In this document: piece by piece, positions 12,249-21,400 of the stretch
How positions within the stretch are numbered: the first letter of the stretch is position 1
Layout: the number at the start of each line of letters is the position of its first letter
DNA from: Gonatopus flavifemur
Lineage: Eukaryota > Arthropoda > Insecta > Hymenoptera > Dryinidae
Assembly (NCBI GenBank): GCA_018340375.1
Contig: JAFFJZ010000013.1
Span: 5,000,501 to 5,064,500 of the forward strand
Reading direction: 5' to 3'
DNA length: 64,000 nucleotides
The notes under the pieces: model-generated
What the model was told of the DNA's origin: nothing
Seen by the model: the letters and a program-made list of their open reading frames with translations, nothing else
Database searches by the model: none
Program-made: the position numbers and the translations under genes

Positions 12249-14257
12249 TTATACATTGAGGCCATAAGGGCGTTTAGCAGATTCTGTGGGTGGATTTTTC
12301 CTATCTTCTTTGTTGTCCTTCAGTTGTTGTAGAGGGTATAGTTGTCCTTGTCTATCGTTGTGGTCATCATCGTCGTCGTCATTGTCATCGGTTTGAGTTG
12401 TGGCAGATTCAGTCTTTTCACTCTTAATCATCCGCTCTCTTTCATTCAGATGTAATAAGAGATTAGTAGCGGAATCCCATAGTGCTACCAGTAAGGAAGG
12501 AGACCAACCGTATACAGTGTGGAGTGCGAATACGTGTATAACGGTGTCTATCAGCATTTTGACAATTTTCATGGTTATTATTACGCCTAGGATTCCAGCA
12601 CTGAAAGTACCAAAGGTACTGAAACCAATCCAGAGTTTGTTCCACGTTGACTGTGCAATGTGTTCTAGGGTTTTTTCATCGAGTATCGAATTCCAGCTTA
12701 GACCGTGTAAATCAGTGGGTTCTCCAGTGGCTGCGCGTATGATATTGTTGATTATTGAAGGCTGATCGAAAGGAGACATAATGTATTTATTCAATCTTTC
12801 GACATCTTCTCCGTATAAATTCCTTGTTTTGCTAAATTTCCTGGGTTTTTGTAGGTCCAGGTGGGTGTGCTGAGTGGTGTCATCATATATGGTGTTGTAG
12901 TTTCCGAAAGAAATGGTAATATTTTGTACCAGATTCCATCTATTTCATACATGGGTGGAATCAGATTATTACATGGGATTTCCGTCCCTTGGGGTTTCAA
13001 GATATGAGTTTTTGGCATCAAGAAGTAGTTGGTGTTTCCTTTCTTCACGGGTAATTCTTGGTAACAACGTTTGGATGATATTATTTTTACTTCTACTGGA
13101 ATGCATTTGATCAGTCTTATCACTTCTCCAGTGATAATGGCGGTGAAGCCAGGTCCCTTTTGGAAGTTGAAAGCGAACTCTTCCGGTTTGATGAGAGCAA
13201 GAGTTTGAGCATTTTGTAAGATTTCTCTTTCGAGTTTGCATCTCTGTAGCATAACATCCTTATAAAGTCCGTTGATTTGTGTGCGTATGTATTGCTCAAC
13301 GTACACAAATTTACTATTTACATAGGTGAATAGATCCAAGTTTTGTGTTTCTACTGGTTTCGGACGAGAGAAGAAGGTTCCCTTCCTGCCTTCAAGGATG
13401 TAGAGTTTGGGGTGTTGGGTTTTTATCAAGTGATATCCACATAGAAGTTGTGATCGTTCGGATGTCAATGCAAATGTGATATCCTCAGTTTTTACAGTGT
13501 AGACGGTTTCCGGATAGTGTTGTGATCAGTCCTGGAGTTTTGTTGAGTATCCTTCATATAGAACTCCGTAACGATTGAAATGACAAGTTTCTTGAGGTAT
13601 AATGTTCCAATATGCGTATGCGCCCAGAACATCCATACAGTGTCCAGTGTTCAGTGTGCATTGAGTTCCAGATTGCAAATATAGAAGGTTCTTTTCTATA
13701 TCGGTCCGAGCTCTGTAGTCCATGAGAGTAACTTTTATCGATCCTTGTACCACGACGTCGTTCCATGTCCCATATGGGTCAGAGTATTGGGTTCCTTGGC
13801 AGTCTCCATCAGAAGTTATTTTACCAGCGAGTGTCATCGTGAATGTGGAAGTTGCGTTATGTTTTATTCCATCGATAATGTTAGATCCGATGGTCAAGCG
13901 TCCAGTTTCGTGTAATTTCTTACAAGTATCTCGAGTAGTTTCTTGAATATACTCGGCTATTCCGTTAGAAAAAGCTCCTGTGTGAGAGAATATTCCGCAA
14001 TGGTTTACTTCTCGGAATATTTCGACTCTACAGAGTTGCACATGAGCTGTTCCGAAGTCCAGCAGTTGTAGAAGTTGTATGTAGGTGTTGGTCTCGTTTA
14101 CTATGGGCTCAGGGATGTTGCAATCCCCTATTTTATTAAGAGTAATCGTAGTGATGTTGGCGTTAGAAGCAGTGCAATCATATCCCAGCAATCCATGGGT
14201 CCCAGCGAAGAGTTGTAGAGCGAAAGTTCCTACCCACAGGATCGTTGTCAGATACAT
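12249..14257 (-). pseudogene. env: env-like glycoprotein, chuvirus (Mononegavirales) G-like, broken by one stop and one frameshift
   Basis: The likely ATG is at 14,257 (MYLTTILWVG), opening a hydrophobic signal peptide followed by GLLGYDC. The first part ends at a TGA (13,526-13,528). The same frame stays open beyond it to a second TGA at 12,791-12,793, and the third part lies one frame over (12,249 to about 12,830). The second part has a Cys-rich ectodomain with GTEIPCNN and CYQELPV. The third part carries a long hydrophobic span (FSTFGTFSAGILGVIITMKI) and an acidic cytoplasmic tail with a run of Asp. Total length, about 670 residues, fits class III-type glycoproteins of chuviruses, known to occur as captured env genes in arthropod LTR elements (family knowledge). 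It lies between the accessory gene and the polypurine tract, the normal env position. It would act as the virion surface fusion protein; the copy as it stands is not intact. Confidence 0.6.
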
Positions 14258-14590
14258 TTTTCTATGGACATTCAATATTCCTAATGATTATCTACTTGGG
14301 ATTTCAATTCTTTGTGTTGATAGAAAGTGGGGAAAAATTATAATATATATACAAGGGTATGATTATATAAACATTATATGGTCATTCGTTGAAAATAACT
14401 AGATGATTTAGGGTGCGTTTTGAAATTCATACATGTGTGTTTGTATGTGTGTGTGAATTCTACGAATTTTGACTGTAAATTGATGTCCTATTTCTTCAGT
14501 TTATTTTAATGCATGACTATAAATTTACAATGTTTTTAGTTCATCGAAAAAGTGTCAAATTTCGTTTGATGATGAAAGTGAAGGTTTCCT

Positions 14591-16546
14591 CTATACTTTA
14601 GTTCCGCATTTCAGACAAAACTTCAAACTATTTTTGATATTGCGGAGATCGCGGAAATCCATTCCACAATTTGAGCAAAAGTTGACCTCTTTCATAGGTT
14701 CGATTTCTAGGGGTAATAATGGATATAATCTATTCCAAGGTCTCCTAAGTTTTTTTTGTTCGACCGAGATTTCGTTTTGAGGAGCAGGCGTGGGTTGCAC
14801 GCTCTGTCTCTTCAAAACGGTCATTGGTTTTCTAGAACATTGATTTTCCTTTTCTTCCGTCCTTCGGACTTGTCTATATGGGTTTTTAATTCTACAATTT
14901 TTAGGTAGCTCTGCTTCGCTTTCATCTTCAGTTTCGATGAACAGTTTATTGATTATTCTCTTTTTTCTTTCAATTGCTACTTGCATTACATATCTTCTGA
15001 ATCCCCATTCGTTAGGGTTGTGTTGATAGATACATTCGGAGCAGAAGTCGCGTGGGTCGAGTTCGTTGTTGCTCGCAGCTCTCTGAGTACGACTCAATTT
15101 TTTGTCCAATGGATGGGTACAGGTCAATGAATTAAAAATCTCCTTATCATACCCTTTGATAACAGGTCCTTTCCAGATCAAACGATCGCAAAAACCTGTT
15201 TTTCGCGCAGTCAAAGGGACTTCCATTGGTTCATCGTTTTGTCTTTCTTCATCGTTCTGTCCTTTTTTATCGTTTTATCTTTCTTCATCGTTCTGTCCTT
15301 TTTTATCGTTTTGTCTCTCTTTATTGGAATCTCCTTCTTCATCGGAATCTCCGATGTTGTATAAGGGCTTTACTGGTTTTCCGGGCATTGATGTTGCTAA
15401 TAAATCGTCTATACATGGACGTTTCCTGTATCGGAAATGAATTGAAGCTAAATTTAATACTTCACAGCGGAGTTGCCATTCATCTTCACCCTGTTCTCTT
15501 ACGCAACCTTCGCAAAAATCGAAGGGGTTTAGATTACAGGCGCAAGCCTTTGCTTGAAGTTCCGACCAGGTATGTGCTTCTTCTACACATGTGGTGTTAT
15601 TGAATTTGGTATTTCAATGTCCGCGGATGTTGATTCCTACCCATACGAAATCTTTTCCGAAAGTATCTTGAAATCTTGTTTTCTGCTCTTTCTTAGAAAG
15701 TTTAGGTAATTGGATGGGAGAATCTTCATCTTCGCCAATGAAATCCTTATGTTTTATGCGATAAGTCCGCATTTTAGCGATTCTAAAAACTTCCATTCGG
15801 AAAGCCCATTCTCCTGGATCCACACGATCTACACACCAGTCGCAGAAATCGAACATGCATAAATCGTGATAGTCGACTTTTTGTTGCGTATTCGTTAAAC
15901 GCAGGAAATCATGATTATTTTTACATGAGAGCGAATTGAATCTTCTTCCATCCATCCCTTTGATAACATTCCTTTCCCAAATAAACTTGTCACAGTATAT
16001 AGTTTTCCTAGTTTTATCGATATTCGTTGGTGTTTCTTGGTTAGTTGAGAAGAGTTCTTCTGAGGGTTGCTCAGTGAGAGTGCTAGTATTAAAATCTACG
16101 ACGTGACGATTAGATCTTCCCAGATTACGAGGAAGAGACCAGTTATCCTTCGGATCATATTCTTCATCGGTCGTTACCGTTGAAGTTACAGTTTTTTCAT
16201 TTATATCCATATAAGCTAATGGAGATACCAAAGGTTTTTCTATCATAGCTTCTTCTACATATCTATGAGATCGAAACGTAGAGGTTGATTCGACGAGGAT
16301 TGCTGGTTCTGAGGAAAGAGGATGGACATATTCCTCTGAAGTTCCCCATCCGAGCTTGTCGTCTCGTTCCTGTCTTTCCCAAAGAAAGTTCAAGCGTATA
16401 GCTTCGGCTATAGCTTCTTCCCGTTCCTTATCGGAAGTTCCCTTGAGGTGGAGTAAACCCCACTTTTCAAGTTCAGCATCCTGATTAGAACTGGTGGCTT
16501 CTTCGGAGGTTTTCCCGATAGAAACACGCTTTGTTTGGTTCATCAT
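14591..16546 (-). pseudogene. Accessory protein with three tandem copies of a Cys-rich domain
   Basis: One frame runs from ATG at 16,546 (MMNQTKRVS) to 14,591, interrupted only by TGA at 15,614-15,616 and TAA at 15,275-15,277. About 180 polar residues come first. Then three related domains follow, at about 16,006-15,640, 15,640-15,290 and 15,193-14,870. All three share the exact pattern D-F-C-x2-C-x7-E-W-x-[F/L]-R; copies 1 and 3 also share [YF]C-D-[KR]-[FL]-I-W, VIKG and FNSL[ST]C. The C-terminus of copy 3 ends with a zinc-ribbon-like pair, FCSNCG and FCLKCG. The TAA lies in a short tandem repeat whose sister units read CAA at the same place, so it looks like a C-to-T change. I do not recognise the family. 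The Cys pattern suggests zinc binding; nucleic-acid binding or a host-antagonist role is conjecture. Confidence 0.7.
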
Positions 16547-16633
16547 TGGTTTTTCAACGTATGAACGTGTGTAAATACGTGTACGTGTATATGTGTACGT
16601 ATTGTGTTGTCTGCAACAATTCAAAGGAAGCAA

Positions 16634-17035
16634 AAAGAAAAAAAAAATTAATAATCATTTCATGACTCTTCTGCACTTCAGTGATAATAGAAAAGGATCA
16701 TCCAGAAAAAAGAGAAGAGAAAAAAAAAAACTATAAGTAATGAATGACAACTAAAATTGAAACAATATTGACAAAAGCTATCTCGAATATTCATTGAAAT
16801 TCTAAATTATAATTGAATATTTAATTTTCATTATTCTAAAATATCTAAATTAAAATTCTTTCAAATAAGAGAGCAAAGAGAGAAAAAAAAAAATTTGATC
16901 AATATCAAAATCTAGAATACTATAGTGAAATAATGGATTATTATTCGTCGAAGAGGTTTAGTAAATTTTCGAATTCTAATTGAATTCGATAAAAGAAAAA
17001 TCTGTTCCTGTAAATAAAATGATTAGTATTGTTGG
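16634..17035. other. AT-rich spacer, no gene seen
   Basis: This stretch lies upstream of the accessory gene in element orientation and consists of A-rich and AT-rich sequence. It may hold the splice acceptor or promoter for accessory/env expression on the minus strand, but I could not identify one with confidence. Confidence 0.4.
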
Positions 17036-17043
17036 TATATAAG
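17036..17043 (+). promoter_or_regulatory. Candidate plus-strand TATA box
   Basis: The sequence GGTATATAAGTATC contains a good TATA element on the plus strand, antisense to the retroelement genes. It stands upstream of the exon-like chain that starts with a donor site at 17,729/17,730. No transcription start was proven; AT-rich DNA gives such matches by chance. Confidence 0.3.
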
Positions 17044-17069
17044 TATCTAAGTTTGTGCCTTATCGTTCG

Positions 17070-19326
17070 TGTTTGTTCATTTTCCTTCATTCTTTGTTCC
17101 GTTTATAACTTGAAAGAGAAAAGAAAGAAAATCGTATCAATTTACTCCTAGAGAATTCCCCAAATCTCACTAGACTCCTAGAGAATATATATAGATTCAT
17201 TTGAGTTTGCTAATGAGTTCAATCAAAGAGTAATTATGGAATTCGTTTCTTAGGGTCCATATTACAGTCCAAAAGAACACTGTAAATGATTAAGAAAATC
17301 TTGAAGAATTTCCAATTTAAACATAATAAGTATATGCGCTCGCAAAACGTAGGTGATGTATGCTAACTAGGGGGCAGTCTTGTTCCGCCCTAAGGAATTC
17401 GCAAACACCGTCGATACGATCGATATCGACTAACGGGTTGAAATCGATGGGGGTAAACGCGTAAACAACTCGCGTATACATATATATATATTGTTTATGT
17501 GTATATAGGTATAATATAATAGAAAGAAAAAAAAGTATTTTTAATTAATTTCTGACTAAATTATCGTGAAATGTCATTCGTGTAGTGTAAAAAAAAAAAG
17601 GTGGAAAGTGAAGTGGAAAGTGACCAGTGAGTAATTAATTTTAGTGCGAGAAATGTGAAAAAGTGACAAGTGTTATGGCTCAGAAGGATGCATTTTGAAA
17701 GGATTCGTAAATCTTTTATGGATAATAGGGTAAGTTTTTTTTATGAAAATGAATCATTGATTAAAGTTATCTAGATATAAGTATATAAATATAGTATAGA
17801 TTCATTCCTTATAGATATCCAAACATAAGAAGAGAAAATATGAATTTTGATTATTTAATATATTTTTAGATTATTTTAAAATTATTAAAAGAAAATCCTT
17901 GGATAGTGTATATTAATTCTTCCATTATGTTTATAGATCAATATTTCATGGCGAGGGAATGCAGATGGACATTGCCTATCTTCGCTATGAGTTAGTCGTC
18001 ATCCAGCAACTACCTCAACTCATCTACTGGAAATCATCCTTGGGTAAGGATGAAAGTCTATCATCGGTAGCCCAGTCAAGGAGGACTCATTCATAGGACT
18101 CGTCTATACGTAACAAGGTAGTATTTTATTCCAGATTCACTCACTGTACAAATTGTTCAAAAATTGTTTTTCGTATACGCTAAAGATATTGCAGGTGAGA
18201 AGACTCAATTCATTTATATTATTATATTATTCTATCATGAAATTCAATATGTATGTACTGAGTATACTAATATAGTATTGTGGTTTTCAGATTCTCCTAT
18301 GACGACACTCCATATCTTAGAGACGGCTTCAAATTGGTATACTGACTATGCGCTAAGAAGGTATATTGGTGGACTTCTACGTAAGATGCTTCTACGTTAC
18401 ATATGGCCTGTCATTTGAAAGCATCCTGTCTTGATTCAAGAGCGAAGGGCACACAATGATAAGAATAGGTATTTATTGTTTATCTTTTATATATTTAGAG
18501 AAAATATTCCACGCTAAACTTATATATGTGTAACTTTTTCCAGGTAAACGCAGCAACTACATAGACTCGTGGACAAGAATCCTTAGAAGAAGAGGCAATA
18601 TTAGGAAACCAACTCACTGGCTTGACGGAGGAACAAGTTTAAAGGTAAGTTTTCTATCATATTTTATTACAGACTTTAAGAGGTCTGTCGAGGTAACCTC
18701 AACTGTCAAAATTTAGTACTTTGAATGATGTTATTGAATGGTATTGAATTTCAGATTCTACGCTTGCAATGGGGAAGATTTGGCATCATATAGCTCTACG
18801 ATGATAGGATTCCCGAACCTGTCTTCATCGATGGACTTCTGGCATCCAGGAGACTTCTACAATAAGTATCAAGGTAAGGGTTATACTCTGTATTTTCATA
18901 CAGGGTGTATATTTGTTCATTAAATTTTTGACAGATTCACTTGAATAACCTCATTTGTCAGAATTAAAGTATCTTGCATGTTAGAATAGTGAAATAATCA
19001 TTTATTATTTAGAATTTCAGATTATATAGCTGCGATGAAAGAAATAGAGAGAAATTTCCATCCGTAGAGTTCTACGGTTAATGAAACCATCACTCTACTG
19101 AGATTTCTCTTATCGATGGGGACTTGACAAGGATCTTTCAATTCATCGTAATGAAGTGTTAAGGTAAATTGATTTATATATTATGTTGAGGAAGATTATA
19201 ACTAATTAACGTATAATTGATTAGCTAATTATGGATTTTTATGTTGCAGATTCTACATATTCAATGAGGAGTTGTAATAACATGGATCTCTTTTTATCGA
19301 TTCATTAATGAGTCGTTGAAAAGAAG
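17070..19326 (+). ncRNA. Candidate antisense multi-exon transcription unit
   Basis: A series of donor and acceptor matches on the plus strand fits exons of about 17,070-17,729, 17,937-18,043, 18,135-18,194, 18,291-18,468, 18,544-18,644, 18,755-18,873, 19,021-19,163 and 19,250 onward. The introns are 75-208 nt, usual for insects. Donors include GG/GTAAGT, GCAG/GTGAG and AAAG/GTAAGT; acceptors include TTTTCAG, TTTTTCCAG and TTGCAG; TACTAATA and GCTAAACT fit branch points. Several exons begin ATTCTAC or a variant, and those at 18,755, 19,021 and 19,250 are recognisably related, so part of the chain arose by exon duplication. No long reading frame crosses the joins. It could be a non-coding antisense RNA, or a coincidence of AT-rich sequence. 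Confidence 0.4.
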
Positions 19327-19724
19327 ACCTACGAATAGCTAAGGAACGATCAAAAGACTACTACGATCAAACGAGTAAATTGATTAGATTCAAGGCAGGA
19401 GACTTAGTATTTTTGAAGAAAGGAATGAAACAAGGAAAACTAGACGACCTGAATGAAGGTCCTTATAAAATCATTGAAATAATTGACGATAAAAGTATCA
19501 AATTACAAATAGGGAAACGAGAAAAGGTAGTTTCTGTAGATAGATTGATCCTTTCAAAGTTGTAAATGTTGTCTGAACAACGTGTTAAAATCAGAATAAT
19601 AATCCTGAAAGGAAGAAACGTATACCTTATGAATCCCTCGGAGTCCTTTTGTATATATATACGGTCATTTCGTTGAAATCCTGCAAATTATCCTGAAAAG
19701 TCGATCTTAACTTAGAATTAATTC
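19327..19724 (+). repeat. Inverted copy of the pol 3' end (left arm)
   Basis: Starting at ACCTACGAATAGC, this segment is the reverse complement of 19,796-20,193, with one mismatch seen (AAC versus GAC near 19,709). It contains a 61-codon frame identical to the integrase C-terminus on the other strand. The two arms are separated by about 70 bp, so any transcript through here could form a hairpin of nearly 400 bp. Confidence 0.92.
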
Positions 19725-19795
19725 TTAAATATTAAAAGGAGTTCATGGATAGGACCAAAAAACCACACAATTTATGTTGTAAAATCAAAAGAGTT

Positions 19796-20193
19796 TATTA
19801 ATTCTAAGTCAAGATCGACTTTTCAGGATAATTTGCAGGATTTCAACGAAATGACCGTATATATATACAAAAGGACTCCGAGGGATTCATAAGGTATACG
19901 TTTCTTCCTTTCAGGAATATTATTCTGATTTTAACACGTTGTTCAGACAACATTTACAACTTTGAAAGGATCAATCTATCTACAGAAACTACCTTTTCTC
20001 GTTTCCCTATTTGTAATTTGATACTTTTATCGTCAATTATTTCAATGATTTTATAAGGACCTTCATTCAGGTCGTCTAGTTTTCCTTGTTTCATTCCTTT
20101 CTTCAAAAATACTAAGTCTCCTGCCTTGAATCTAATCAATTTACTCGTTTGATCGTAGTAGTCTTTTGATCGTTCCTTAGCTATTCGTAGGTT
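19796..20193 (-). repeat. pol 3' end (right arm of the inverted repeat)
   Basis: This is the native end of pol in the element's own orientation and pairs with 19,327-19,724. It includes the C-terminal integrase codons and about 155 bp of downstream sequence, so the duplication covered both. Confidence 0.92.
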
Positions 20194-21400
20194 TTATTTG
20201 GCTTCACGTTGGAATCTGTCTAAACGAACCATTAATTTGATTAAATATTCGTCATAGGTTCGGAGTTGTTCATAGGTAGGAAGTGGTTGGTTAGAGGGCA
20301 TGATTGGAATTTTGCCAAACACTAACTCATAGGGAGTTCGTTTAGTACTTTCATGTACACTAGTGTTATATGATGACATAGCGAGTTCGACCCATTGGTC
20401 CCATTCTGAATCCTGTGATACGTATTGTCTGAGATATTCAGTCAATACGGCATGGGATCTTTCTAGAGATCCATTAGTTTGAGGGTGAAACGCGGTGGTC
20501 TTTAATTGTCGTATGTTCAAACGTTTGGTTATAGTTTGCATAAATTTAGAGATGAAATTAGTACCTTGATCGGTTAATATTATCTTTGGTGTTCCATACA
20601 TGCAAAGGAAATGTTTCAGGAATGCATTCGCAATAGAAGATGCAGTTGCATTTTTCAATATTGCTCCCGTGCAATGTTCAGTTAATAAACACTGCATCGT
20701 GAGAATATAACGATTTCCATCTTGAGTAGGGGGAAATGGTCCCACAATATCTAGTGCAATTTTTTCAAACGCGTAACCGGGCGTATCGGTTATTATCATT
20801 GGTTGTTTATTCCTAGTTCTAGTTATTTTCTTCAATTTACATTGGAGACATCCAGATATGTAGTTTCGAACATCTTCTTTGATGTACTCCCAATAATAAT
20901 TGAGACGTAATCGATTGAAAGTTTTTGTTACTCCTTTATGTCCTCCGATCGAAGAATCGTGAGCTTCTTCAATCAAAGATCTTCTTTCTGATATATCAGG
21001 AATTTTCACTATTCCGAGACAAAACGTGAGTTTTATAGGAATGTGACAAAATTCTTTATTAAATTCAATTATAATTCTATCCCATCCAAGTTCATTGGAA
21101 AATTCGATTTTTGGAATACTACAACTACTTATCTCATTCAATCTCATGAATAGTTTTAATTCTCTGATTGCATTCTGGAGATGCATCATGGTTTCTCGAG
21201 GTGTAGGGATTTTATCAGACGGTTCGATATATAGTCCGAACCACCATTTGATTCCCTTTTTTATTGCCAGGCTTCTCCCCAGATCCATGGGTCCGAAACA
21301 ATCAATATCGATTTTTTCAGAAAAATCTTTGATTGTTTTTTCAAAGGGTTGCCCTTGGTCATTTAGAAAGAATACATAGTTGTCTTTTTTTTAATTCTAA
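19954..21400 (-). pseudogene. pol: pol, integrase part
   Basis: In the frame that begins after the T8 run at 21,385-21,392 (A8 in sense) there is an HHCC zinc-binding motif (EAHDSSIGGHKG, then CLQCK). It is followed by a DDE catalytic core with LDIVGPF, LTDQGTNF and NGSLERSH, and then a C-terminal domain with LNEGPYKIIEI, a GPY/F-type module. The frame runs from the linker to a TAA at 20,194-20,196, after which the same frame continues to the natural stop at 19,954. There is no chromodomain. The enzyme would insert the cDNA into host DNA; the 4-bp duplication at the element's ends agrees with this family. The single TAA probably inactivates this copy. Confidence 0.9.

Noticed and set aside
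18134..18135. A 17-nt intron between 18,118 and 18,134
   Set aside because: Too short to splice; the donor at 18,044 gives a normal 91-nt intron to the same acceptor.
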